From assembly GCA_033398695.1 (NCBI GenBank), contig CM065814.1:100690501-100754500 (forward strand): a stretch of 64,000 bases of DNA, given 5' to 3'. Under the pieces are notes generated by a model, which saw nothing but the letters and a program-made list of their open reading frames with translations, was not told where the DNA came from and did not search any database. This document shows, piece after piece, positions 43,217-54,035 of this stretch (position 1 is its first letter; every line of letters starts with the position of its first letter). Position numbers and translations under genes: made by a program. The DNA comes from Orobanche coerulescens (lineage: Eukaryota > Streptophyta > Magnoliopsida > Lamiales > Orobanchaceae).

Positions 43217-44346
43217 TGTTGCTACCCAAAATATTATCCGGAGATAGATATTGCTGGAATGGATGGATAGCAAACAAATGCAAGAGCACTTCCGTGAGAA
43301 AGATAAATAACACAAGATTTGCCGGGGTTGTTAGTCCCGGGCTTGAATGCTCTCGCGAGATATTATTAATACTAATATTCGGGGATATAAGTACTAATGT
43401 AAGAATACAATTACAATGAGTGTAAAGATTCTTTTTATCTTAGCTAGTGAGCGTGTAGATTGCCGGAAGAACCAGATTTGATGCTCTGTGAGTTCTTGTA
43501 ACAAAGGAGATGAACAGTCGCGGCGGTGAGAGATCGACAGTCTCTCACGACGAGTATTTAGCTGGATGCTTGGGCTCCTGGGCTTATGAATCTCTTGGAA
43601 TCTGTCTAGTGGAGACTTGCTGCCTCTGCTGATCGTCTTCTGGACGAGAGATTCGGAGAGAGAAGTCCTGAGATGGATTCCGGCGAGAAAGCAGGGAGCT
43701 TGGTGGTATGTATGTTCTACAGTATTTCTGTTGTTGGTGAAATGAATTCCGAACCTTTTTCCAGTAGGAGGAGGTTCTCTATTTATAGGACTTGGATACG
43801 CCGGGCGATCGCCTTTTCCGTATTATAATAATCGGGCGATCGCCTTTTAGCACATGGGCTTGTCTCCTTAAAGTCTGCAGGAGTTGCTGGCAGTCAACCG
43901 CGCGGTCCAACGAGAAGCCTACACGCGTCCTGAGTTGCTGTCGCGGGTGGTCCCACTGACAACTTTCGGCGCGCATGCCGGTAGGTGAGGTAGGTGACAA
44001 GCTGTGGTCAAAGGTCTTGTCTGTCAGCAAAAGATCTTGTCTGTCAGCGAAGATCTTGTCAGCGCCTTTTGTGGATCTGCACGTGGGTGCTGTTCTGAGA
44101 TCCAGTCTTCGATGACTTTGACGGGCGATCATCTCTGCTCGGGGCGTAGGTCGATTACCCTTAGCCGGTCACTAGAGTAGATCGCCAGCTGCCAAAGGGC
44201 GATCGCCTTGGGAGTCGATCGCTAGGTAGCTTACGGTGGTCTGATATCTTCGATTAGGCGATCTAGCCATAGTTTGACTGTAGTTGACTTGGTCGCTCGG
44301 CCCTTTAGTCGATCGCCTGTCGGGATGGATAAATCTTGACACAACA
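43217..44346 (-). repeat. TAT-2 3' LTR
   Basis: 1130 bp. GCGATCGC motifs at 43803, 43835, 44200 and others; minus-strand TATA box CTATAAATA at 43780-43788. Confidence 0.95.
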
Positions 44347-44455
44347 ATTGCCCCCCAGCTTGCTCCTATGTTGGAAACGTGGGGTGAGGTGGTTCTCTTG
44401 GCGATCGCTGAACTTTTGACGAGCGACTTTGCGTTTCATTGAACTGGCGATCGTC
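43803..44455. repeat. GCGATCGC motif array between two divergent TATA boxes
   Basis: GGGCGATCGCC (three), GGCGATCGCTG, GGCGATCGTC and several TCGATCG forms, spanning the LTR U3 and the first 110 bp of internal DNA. The LTR TATA box (minus) is about 15 bp to the left; the antisense-gene TATA box (plus) is at 44708. Confidence 0.8.
44347..44360 (-). other. TAT-2 polypurine tract
   Basis: Minus-strand AGCTGGGGGGCAAT directly before the 3' LTR. Confidence 0.87.
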
Positions 44456-44707
44456 TTTGAGCTGATATACTCTGGGTTCGGACGACCTAGTTGGCCGCTA
44501 ACCTGCGCGGGAAAAGGCAATGGGCGTTGAAAAGTCTCCGCGCACGTATCGGGTTTCTATTGGAGGATGCCAACGGTCATTAATGACTCCTCGGCTGACG
44601 CGTCCTTGAAAAGATGCGTACACGGGTCTCGAGGGAGTCAATTAATGCGACGTTTGGGGTCCGACCCCTGAGGTTTTCCCTTATTGCAAACGAGTCCCTG
44701 CCTTCTC

Positions 44708-44718
44708 CTATAAAAGGG
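44708..44718 (+). promoter_or_regulatory. TATA box of TAT-2 antisense gene
   Basis: CTATAAAAGGG, conserved with TAT-1 (3309), about 155 bp before the ATG at 44864. Confidence 0.75.
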
Positions 44719-44863
44719 CGTAGTGATGCAGTCTTATACTCACGCGCACCTACTGGAGAAAGAAGGACCTGCTGAAGATTTTTCTGAAGATCTTAGTGCC
44801 GATCGTCGTTCGATTTCACCTTCGGGTAAGAAAAAATCCTTTTCTCCTTTTCTGTCTCTGAGA

Positions 44864-47490
44864 ATGGCCGGAACCTCATCATCACGTGGAGCGGGTACCA
44901 GTTTTGCCGCCGGGACATCGACTGTCTGGGGAGAACCTTCTTCCGTCTTCCACCTGGAGACGGCGGCTGAAGCTATTCGGGCCGGAATCGACCCTGTTGA
45001 AGTCGAGGCTTTATTCAATGAGGCCGATGTTGCTAAGGAGGCGGCTGCTGAATAAAGACGATCGCAGATAGAGAGAGATCTGGCGATTAGGGCTTACTGG
45101 GAGCAGCATAGCGCTTTCGGCCGGGCCTATAAGGCCTTTGCTGAGATAATGGAGAAGTTGGCCGGTACGACTCCGAGTATTCGATTTCCAGGGATACTCG
45201 GTCGCCTACCCTTATCAGCTTCCCAAACGGTCGCAGTACCGGGTTGCGCAGCGATCTGGGTGGTCGCTTGGCCAAATACGGAGTTCGACGACCAGCAAAG
45301 ATCTGGCCGTCTGGAGGACAAGGTTCCATGTTCCTTCAGATGTGGATATGTTCGCGCCAGCGGAGAATGAGCGAGCCGATCAACCTCCGATGGGTATGGT
45401 TGCCGTGAATGAGGCGATTATGGAGGCCGGGCTGCGCTTCCCTCTATCCTTTGCTGTCTCCCATCTGCTGGCCGCTTGGAACGTGGCACCACTTCAGCTG
45501 ACGCCGAACGCTTGGCTCCAAATTATCTGCACTCTCACCCTTTTCGGCGGTCACCGCCTGTACCGCCTCCCATCGCCGTTGGAGATGAATCATTTGTTCA
45601 AGCTGACGGCTCAGAAAGGGTCGGTCGGCGGTTACCATATTCAGGGCCGATCTGGTCGGGTAATTCACAGAGTCCCGAATAAGATGCGGGGCGATCAGAC
45701 GAAGTGGTTCTGGGTCGCCGGCAAGTGGAGGGCTTCTGCGAGCGACAATCCCTCGGGCGAGCTGGAGATCCCTACTGAGTTTCGGGAGAGGAATCCCGGT
45801 AAGGGTTTAGACTCTCCCTTCGTTCGGATGCGTTTTGGACTGATCTAATTTGATTTCGGTTTTGCAGGTTTCCACATTCCGGCGGTCGAGGAGCTGCCTT
45901 TTGACTTCTTGGTTGTCTGGGAGCGGATAAGGAGCTTGTCGGACGACGACCTTGATGCCAACCGGATCAATAAGGAGAGTCGTTGGTTGTCGGCTCGACT
46001 ATTCTGTTTCCCGAGACATCTCGCGGTGCCAGGTATGGGTTTCTGCGACCTTCAATTTCTAGGCGATCGCCTTACTTGGGGACAGTATCTGACTGTTGAT
46101 CGATCGTCTTAACTGCAGAGGTTCGCTTTCCTCGCTTTTTGGAGCCTTCGCCGGAGATCGCCATGTCGAATCCTGGAGTTCTAGGCCGTCTCCGCCACAA
46201 GAGGTCGTCTCGGGCCCCACCTATTGCGCTGCCAATTGTTCCGGAGGCGGAACCTCGCGTGGAGCCGATCGTGGCTGAGGAGGGAGTTCCGGAGGAGGGG
46301 CTTCGAGCGAATCGTAAAAGGCCGAGGCCGGAAGAAACTTCGGTTCCTGCCCCTGGCAATGAAGTGCCGATCGCCGCGCCTCCGATCACCATTGTCGCTC
46401 CGGAGAATGAGCCGCCCTCTACGGCTTTCATGCGGGAGATGGCGATCGCGGATGCTGAGACCCCTCGAGGGAAACCGTATTTCGGTCGGGACCCCGAGAA
46501 GGCTGAGAGGTAGATTGCATTTTTGTGATGAAACTTGCAATTGCGTAGGAGTTGTGCTAACTTTGTTGTTTTGATGCAGGATCCGTCGCGCAGATCCGTC
46601 TTGCCCGCCGATGGTCGTGGATTTCCTAGCGAGCCGATCTCCTCGCCAGTCCTGCGACATCCCTCCATACGTTAGCAAGGCCGCTTCTGCTCTGCCGAAG
46701 GCCTGGACGACCGATCTGGATGTGATCGCACGTCAGCGATCGGGGAGTTCGATGCAGGCTGTTCTCGCCCTTTCTCTACAGACGGCGACCATGGCTGTCC
46801 AGGCTGCTCAGGAGTTCGAGGGGCGACCTTCCACTATTCGCCTGCAGGCGGATCTCGAGGCGGCTCGGAAAGAGAACGCCGAGTTTGCTGATAAGATCGT
46901 GGCGATGGAGAAGGACTCTCTGGAGGCGGCCAAGCGGGCGAGCCGCGAGCTTGAGCTGGCGAAGAAGGAAACCGAGTTGTCTCGTCTGGCGGTCGACCGA
47001 TTTCGGGACCAGATGCTGAATGCCGTCCGGGCGCAGAAGGTTGCTGAGGATGAGGCCGATCGCCAGAAGGTGACGATCGCTCGGTTGACAATGAGCGGAG
47101 TCGAAAGAGAAGGTTGCTGCGAGGGAGGCCGAGCTCCAGGGGTCGCAACAGGCGATGGCGGAGCTGAAAGGAGAGATAGAGGCGACCAAGGCTGATCCCT
47201 TTCAAAACTTGGAGTTTGTCAGCGAGTTCGCCTATTATTTGGCGTTCGCCGACTCGATCCGAGCAGCTAAGAAATGAGGTTTGGAGGTCGGGCCTCTTGC
47301 TGAGAACTTCAAGGCGTATGCGTTGGAGCATCCTCTCCATTCAGCTTTCTCCTTGCCGATCTTGGATCTTGCGGACATCGGCGTGGATTTGAGCTGGTAT
47401 CCATCTCCGGCCAATCTTGCTCATCCCGATGCTCCGAAAGATGAGGGGACCGCACCGGATGCTGATGGCGAAGGCCAGGCAGGGGCCTGA
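44864..47490 (+). pseudogene. TAT-2 antisense accessory gene: PF04195-like domain plus coiled coil
   Basis: Four coding exons inferred from conserved splice sites: 44864-45798, 45868-46032, about 46119-46509 and 46580-47490. Exon 1: MAGTSSSRGAGTS start, ETAAEAIRAGIDPVEVEALF, then the PF04195-like core with AIMEAGLRFPLS, LLAAWNVAPLQLTP and GGHRLYRLPSPLEM. Exon 3 is Pro-rich with RANRKRPR, a possible nuclear signal. Exon 4 is a long coiled coil and the conserved EHPLHSAFSLPI tail. Lesions: TAA near 45052, a frameshift near 45175, another near 47095 and TGA at about 47276. These differ from the TAT-1 lesions, so the ancestor was intact. All splice junctions here follow GT-AG. Function unknown. 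Confidence 0.82.
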
Positions 47491-48560
47491 GGCACTTCAT
47501 TTTTGACGTTTCAGCTTACTTCCTTGTAATTTGTAGCTTTCTTTTGTAGCATTTAGGCCTTCGGGCGACCATGTACTCTAATCTTTTCAAGCAATGAACT
47601 GAATGTTTGATTATCTTCGATTACTTGAATGATTGTTATTTTTGAGTCTTTGTTTGACTTTGTACAAATTTGTGAGGAGAGATCGTTGCGAGGGTAGTTC
47701 CGAATGAATTGATAAACTCATAAAGATAACTTTTACAACAAATTCGATCGCTGCACAACATCTGAAAAAGTGACGATCTCCGTATGTGGTTGAATAGCGA
47801 CGATCTTCGTATAGGTAGTCCGCACTCTCATTGCCCCTTGTTTTTATTCACTTAGCGGAAGTAAGGGGATGAAAATAATTCGTTGAGTGAGCGGTCTTCA
47901 ACTTTGTCGAATCCTCGGGGACGGTCGTCCGTCTTGAGGAACCGTGCACGATCGCGGAGTTCGATGGACCGACTCCTTGATCATGTCTTGATGCGTGAAG
48001 ACATTGAGTGTCTCGTGACTCACTTTATTATGAGGGTCCTCTCATAGCCGCGCCGCCTCATATTTAAATGAAGGGCGTGCGGTCTCGGTCTAGAGGAGTC
48101 CTTGCGCGGGGCAGCGTCGGATGATTCAACTCCACGCCCGCGGCTTGTTTAGCTCTGCTTCCACCTCGGCCCACCATGAATATGGCGAACCTCGACGGTG
48201 TACGTTGAGATGGGGGTTGTGGCACGTCGCATTGTCCGGGTTCACCATGTTAAATGATGAACCTTTGAGGGCGAGCGATCGTGTCCACTGATTAATTTTG
48301 GAGGGCCCTCAGACTACGCCGGCCTCGTATTTAAACAAAGGGCGGGCGATCTTGGCCCAAAGGGACCTTGCATGGCCTAAGCAGTCGGTTCCATCGACCA
48401 CCAGGACCATGGTTGCACTCTTCCACCTTGGATCGTCATGTAGATTCCGACCTTCGACGGTGTACGTTGTGCGGGGGAGGCGATCTCGTGCCTTAGTCCA
48501 TCATGTTAGACGGTGAACTATAGATGGCGATCGAGTCCTCCTGTTTCCTAAATAAGGATG
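47491..48560. repeat. TAT-2 tandem repeats in place of pol
   Basis: After a short poly(A)-like region, two diverged ~267-bp units carry CTCATATTTAAATGAAGGGC (48057) and CTCGTATTTAAACAAAGGGC (48324). No pol motif is seen. Confidence 0.7.
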
Positions 48561-48672
48561 GAGATCGGGGAGACTTCCGAGGTTCCCTTCTCTTGATTAA
48601 AGCATGTAGAGTGGTCGCCGAGGTTGATCCAGAGGTCGGACGATCGTGTATAGAGATTGATAGGGGCTTCGG

Positions 48673-50210
48673 CTAAGCCAATAAGCTGTCCAACTTGCCC
48701 TCCACGAACAATCTCCAGAGCTGTTTGAGGAGGTCGCGGCATTGGTTGGTGCTGTGGCCAGGACTCTTATGGTAGGCACAATATTGATTGTTGTCCAGGT
48801 GACCGTGGTCCCTTATCGCCTTTGGCTTTTTGAGCTTTTCGTGCCCCTTGATGGCATAGAAAATATGTGTCGGAGTTCGGTTGAACGTATGGAGGAGATG
48901 GGCTTCCATGTCCTCGAAGGCCTTGAGATCTCCGGGTGGCTTGGCGATCGCCTTCTTTGCTTTGGCGATCGCTATCTTCTGGGCAGGAGGTGGCGTTTCC
49001 TCGCCTAGGTGGAGGGTGAGTAGCCTTTGCCTGGCCAGAAAGTTGGCAGCTTTAGCGCGGAAGATCGCGTAAGTTGGGGGAATATCCTTGGAGAGATGTC
49101 TAAACATGGGAGAATGACCGTAGAATCCCCCCATGACCGAATAGAGAGCGAGCTCGTCACTGACGGGTTCGCCGGTGAGGATGATTTCGTCTACTCGGTC
49201 AATGTAATCTGCGTCGGTTTCGTCCTTCCCCTGCTTGATTTTCATCACGCGGTGGGGGCCTTCTAGTCTGGCGACCTTGCTGGCGAAGTATGATGTGAAG
49301 TCATTCGCCAGTTTCTTAAAGGAGGTGATTGATCGTGGTGGTAGTGAGACGTACCACCTATGGGACAGCTCGCCAATGTTAACGGGAAGATCCGACACTT
49401 GGTTGCATCAGATGCCCCACACCCAGTCATGTAGATTCGGAATTTACTCAGGTGGGTTTCGGGGTCCGATCTCCCCTCATACAGAGGTGTTTTGGGAGGA
49501 GCGATCGTTGGTTGTATGGGGGCGAGCTCGATGTGGACCGCGAGTGGCTCGGTCGGCCCGGTGATCTTTTTGCTGGCGCTTGCCCCAGTGTCCAAGAGTG
49601 CTTTCATCTCGTCGAGCTGGCGTTGTATGGCGGCCATCGCCGTGGCCTGACTGCTAGCGGCTCGGCGCTCGGAGCGGGAGCCGAGGCGATTGAGTGCTGA
49701 TCCCCTGGCGATCGGGGCGGAAGTCAGATGGCTGACCTGCGTTCGGCTGTGAGGTGGGTAGGCCGAACTCCTGGTGACGGATTCGAGTTCCGTCTTTTCG
49801 TGGTTGGAAACTGAATGCCCCGGTCGCCAGGATGGGTCGCGCCCCAAGCGATTGAATATGGATCCGTCCGGTCGTGTGAGAGCCTTTCCTCGCGAATTGG
49901 GGCTTTCTGACGATCGCTCGTTCAGTAGCCCGTTGAATTTCCGTTTTCCCATGTGGCGGATGATCGAGGGAGTTATCGCGGGCGACGCGCATGCTCTCCG
50001 TCGCTCCTCTAGGATGGCCATAGCCTCCTCGATCTGTTTCTTGGTTTGGAACCGATCGATTGAGAGGTTGGGGCCATCTCTCGGGTGCGGGATCGAGAGT
50101 CTCGCGTTGCTGCGGCTTCCCCCTATCGTTGGCTGGGGTTCGGACTGAACCGGGATATGGTGTCCGGCGGTTCGGAGAGCGGCTTTCTTCGATGTACCGG
50201 CGGATGTCAT
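48673..50210 (-). pseudogene. gag: TAT-2 Gag, one frameshift
   Basis: It starts MTSAGTSKKAALRTAGHH at 50210. N-terminal disordered, Arg/Ser-rich region; LDEMKALLDTGAS; PLYEGRSDPETHLSKFRIYM; then a frameshift near 49330-49390 and the Gag domain: LSHRWYVSLPPRSITSFKKL, FTSYF, YIDRVDEIILTGEP, FYGHSPMFRHL and the knuckle-like YCAYHKSPGHSTNQC. Ends EGKLDSLLA at 48673. It is the intact-site reference for the three insertions in TAT-1 gag, corresponding to about 49020, 49229 and 49458. Confidence 0.88.
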
Positions 50211-50318
50211 GATTCTGAAGGTTTTCTTTGAAGTGTAGTGAGTGTCACTTCAAGTATATGCCCCGGGAACAGTGAGTGTTCTTCGGGAAGGTAGAAATAA
50301 AAATTTGAGGGTTAGATC

Positions 50319-50337
50319 CCCTTCCTCTAGCGCCAAT
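50319..50337 (-). other. TAT-2 primer binding site
   Basis: Minus-strand TTGGCGCTAGAGGAAGGGG directly after the 5' LTR; starts with the expected TGG. Confidence 0.75.
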
Positions 50338-51467
50338 TGTTGCTACCCAAAATATTATCCGGAGATAGATATTGCTGGAATGGATGGATAGCAAACAAAT
50401 GCAAGAGCACTTCCGTGAGAAAGATAAATAACACAAGATTTGTCGGGGTTGTTAGTCCCGGGCTTGAATGCTCTCGCGAGATATTATTAATACTAATATT
50501 CGGGGATATAAGTACTAATATAAGAATACAATTACAATGAGTGTAAAGATTCTTGTTATCTTAGATAGTGAGCGTGTAGATTGCCGGAAGAACCAGATTT
50601 GATGCTCTGTGAGTTCTTGTAACAAATGAGATGAACAGTCGCGGCGGTGAGAGATCGACAGTCTCTCACGACGAGTATTTAGCTGGATGCTTGGGCTCCT
50701 GGGCTTATGAATCTCTTGGAATCTGTCTAGTGGAGACTTGCTGCCTCTGCCGATCGTCTTCTGGACGAGAGATTCGGAGAGAGAAGTCCTGAGATGGATT
50801 CCGGCGAGAAAGCAGGGAGCTTGGTGGTATGTATGTTCTACTGTATTTCTGTTGTTGGTGAAATGAATTCCGAACCTTTTTCTAGTAGGAGGAGGTTCTC
50901 TATTTATAGGACTTGGATACGCCGGGCGATCGCCTTTTCCGTATTATAATAATCGGGCGATCGCCTTTTAGCACATGGGCTTGTCTCCTTAAAGTCTGTA
51001 GGAGTTGCTGGCAGTCAACCGCGCGGTCCAATGAGAAGCCTACACGCGTCCTGAGTTGCTGTCGCGGGTGGTCCCACTGACAACTTTCGGCGCGCATGCC
51101 GGTAGGTGAGGTAGGTGACAGGCTGTGGTCAAAGGTCTTGTCTGTCAGCAAAAGATCTTGTCTGTCAGCGAAGATCTTGTCAGCGCCTTTTGTGGATCTG
51201 CACGCGGGTGCTGTTCTGAGATCCAGTCTTCGATGACTTTGACGGGCGATCATCTCTAATCGGGGCGTAGGTCGATTGCCCTTAGCCGGTCACTAGAGTA
51301 GATCGCCAACTGCCAAAGGGCGATCGCCTTGGGAGTCGATCGCTAGGTACCTTACGGTGGTCTGATATCTTCGATTAGGCGAGCTAGCCATAGTTTGACT
51401 GTAGTTGACTTGGTCGCTCGGCCCTTTAGTCGATCGCCTGTCGGGATGGATAAATCTTGACACAACA
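50338..51467 (-). repeat. TAT-2 5' LTR
   Basis: 1130 bp; TATA box (minus) at 50901-50909; GCGATCGC motifs from 50924. Confidence 0.95.
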
Positions 51468-52967
51468 CCGTGTGTGTCGGGAATTAATGTGCTTAGTTGA
51501 ATATGTGTGCTAGTGTCGAGTATAGAATCACCTTACTTTCTTGTGATGTCATTGCGTATGATTATGTCGTTGGTAAATGTAAAGTGTAATTCTTTTGTCA
51601 AATTATGTGCTTGGAGTCACGTGTTTATGGATGAATATGTGAGTTTGTGTGATATTAGTTGTGTCGTTCGGTGCTGTTGAAATCTTGTGCTTCCTTGTGA
51701 ATCGTATCATTACTTGGTCGCGAGTATATGTTGGATGAACTGGCCATTCTAGTAAGGTACCTCGACTATATATACTGTGATTGACCTTCGAGGCTTGTGG
51801 TTTGCAACTGTGATTTTGAAACGTGTGTGTGTGTTGTTCCTTCCACCCGAGTGTCCGGGATGTCCGGGGTCGATACTAAGGGGTACGGCCACGGAAGTGG
51901 ACTTGGGTGCGTGTGTGGATGAACTTCCACCGGAGTGTCCGACGGGATGTCCGGGGTCGATACTAAGGGGTACGGCCGCGGAAGTGGTTTCCCACCCGAG
52001 TGTCCGACGGATGTCCGGGGTCGATACTAAGGGGTACGGCCGCGTTACTGGGCCAGGTTTTCATCTTGAGGATGACGTTGATGTTTTCGTTAATTGTGAT
52101 ATTGTCCGGAGTATCACAATGCTTTGTGCTCGGGGTCGAGAGACATTATATATCGAGTCTTGGTGCTTGGCTAGAATGGCATAAGAATAATGTGTTATGT
52201 GTAATGTGTCCTAGTTAGTGAATTGCAGTGGATGATCGGGTCGTTGGCCCTGTGTTTTGTGATCGAAATGGTTGGGCCGTGGACCCCGTATTTTGTTAAC
52301 GGATTTATATTTTGGAAAAAGAACTTTGGGGCTGTGACCCTAAATGACTTTCGAGGAATTAAGAACTTTTCAATTTCAAATGTTTTCAAAACTCCCGAGA
52401 TTTGGAAGTATTTTCAAAGTGCTTACTTCGTTTCTACTTTCAAGACTTGAACTATTTTTAACTAAATATACCTCGGGAAGTCTTTCGTTGTATTCTCGGA
52501 ATGTGTTGTGTATGGCTCGTATTTGCACTTTATACTTGCACTAGCGAAACAGTGGAGTTTTGCTAACCCCCGAGTAATCGGAGGGTGGATATCTGTATTG
52601 TGTCCAGGTACATGCAGGTTTTCGGGAGCAAGACACAGGATCGGTGCGAGGGATGATGGAATACGAATGATACTAATCACACGAAGGCCAGTTTTGGGTT
52701 CAGTTAGTCGGAGTCCATTGTATTGTCTTTTCCGCTGTCTTATTGTTCGTTGTTGCAAGTATTTTACCCTTGCGTGGGTATGAGTCTGGATGAGTTTATG
52801 TATTTTGATTTGTAAGTCAGTGACGAAAGACCAAATCGGTCTGTTGGTCCGTTATTTTGATTCGTCGGTATGTAATGTAATGTGTTGTTTTGATGTCTAG
52901 CCTGGTGGATCCTCACGGAGAGGGTCTGCGGCGTGTAATATTCCCGATTTGATCTGGACGTGTTACA
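51468..52967 (+). repeat. LARD-1 right LTR, part 2
   Basis: It resumes after TAT-2 and matches 37654-39159. Repeats of ~65 bp at 51838-52045; hairpin at 52905-52929; ends ACGTGTTACA. Confidence 0.95.
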
Positions 52968-53204
52968 TTCCCCCTGCCTGATTTTCACCATGCGGTGGGG
53001 GCCTTCTGGTCTAGCGACCTTGGGGGCGAAGTATGACGTGAAGTCACTTGCCAGTTTCTTAAAGGAGATGATCGATCGCGGTGGTAGAGAGACAAACCAC
53101 CTATGGGCCAGCTCGCCCAGTGTTAATAGGAAGATTCGGCACTTGGTCGCATCTGATGCTCCACACCCGGTCATATAAATCCGGAATTTACTTAGGTGGG
53201 TCTC
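52968..53204 (-). pseudogene. gag: TAT-1 gag, piece 2 of 4
   Basis: It encodes THLSKFRIYMTGCGASDATK and LAHRWFVSLPPRSIISFKKL, followed by FTSYF, matching TAT-2. It lies between LARD-1 and TEK-2 and is in frame with both neighbouring pieces once the insertions are removed. Confidence 0.88.
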
Positions 53205-53223
53205 TGTAATACCCAGTTGTAAT

Positions 53224-53310
53224 TCAGTAATTATCATTCAGTAATTATCACTCAGTAATTATCATTCAGTAATTATCACTCAGTAATTATCATTCAGTAT
53301 TTGATACTCA
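53224..53310. repeat. 14-bp tandem repeats CAGTAATTATCAYT
   Basis: Six units at the LTR start; the 3' LTR counterpart (60889-60955) has altered CAATAATT, CAAGAATT and CATTAATT forms. Confidence 0.85.
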
Positions 53311-53468
53311 GTAATTTCATTCATTATTGATCATTTGTCACTCAGATTCCCATGGTATTCATCATTCGAGTAATTGTATCGAGTATCGATCGTCATTCAT
53401 CATTAATCGATTGGAGTTTCGTGCCGTGTTTATCATCATTGTCATTTTCGCAAGTCGTGCTTGAGGAG

Positions 53469-54017
53469 TAGCGCACGCTACATACTCCTTTAGCGCACGA
53501 TAATCGGGTATAGGTAGCGCACGCTACCGCTCGACTTAGCGCACGCTAAGGCTACTTGGCCGATCCGTAAGGTACCGGATCGGCAGTGAGAATAATTGTA
53601 GCGCACGCTACGAGTGGTAAGTAGCGCGCTAACGGTCGTAGTAGCGCACGCTATATGTGTGGAGTAGCGCGCTAGGGGCGGATCGTGTTGAGTCCATGGC
53701 TACCGGATCGCACCGGTTTATTCATAGCGCACGCTATGCATTGTTGTTAGCGCATTTAACCGACATATTAGCGCACGCTAAATAATGGTTGTAGCGCACG
53801 CTATCGAGGTTAGATCGAGGCGATGGTTTTCTCGACTCGATCGGGCGTCAAATATTTCGCTAGCGCACGCTAACAATGGATATTAGCGCACGCTAGTAGT
53901 ATGGGCCGTAGCGCACGCTACAAAGAGGTACGTAGCGCGCTACCGTGTTCGGATGGGTACCGGACTACCCAAACTACTCGTTAGCGCACGCTATGCACAA
54001 GGCTAGCGCACGCTAAC
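53469..54017. repeat. TAGCGCACGCTA array, TEK-2 5' LTR
   Basis: About eighteen copies of the same motif as in COP-1 LTRs, several shortened to TAGCGCGCTA, ending about 15 bp before the TATA box. The 3' LTR copy is at 61107-61665. Confidence 0.9.
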
Positions 54018-54027
54018 TTTGGACTGA

Positions 54028-54035
54028 GTATAAAT
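54028..54035 (+). promoter_or_regulatory. TATA box, TEK-2 5' LTR
   Basis: GTATAAAT just after the palindrome array; repeated at 61675. Confidence 0.7.

Larger units (their letters stand above)
43217..51467 (-). mobile_element. TAT-2: Tat-lineage, gag-only element with antisense gene
   Basis: 8251 bp, LTRs of 1130 bp each, perfect TSD CCGTG (43212-43216 and 51468-51472). Minus strand: PBS and gag at right, polypurine tract at left. Same organisation as TAT-1 but uninterrupted. By eye the LTRs differ by roughly 18 substitutions, so it is fairly young. No protease, RT or integrase is present. Confidence 0.94.
26867..52967 (+). mobile_element. LARD-1: large non-coding LTR retrotransposon derivative
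   Basis: Its own sequence is 26867-28168, 37549-43216 and 51468-52967. LTRs are about 2908 and 2906 bp once the nested elements and one TSD copy each are removed. TSD TTCCC at 26862-26866 and 52968-52972. The internal domain is 2646 bp with a PBS and a polypurine tract but no gag or pol. The LTR termini and 3' end resemble TEK-1/TEK-2, so it is probably a non-autonomous chromovirus derivative. Confidence 0.92.

Noticed and set aside
43803..44455. GCGATCGC is the highly iterated palindrome HIP1 of cyanobacteria, suggesting contamination or plastid ancestry
   Set aside because: It lies inside LTRs with TSDs, TATA boxes and plant-type introns nearby; the match is a short palindrome only.
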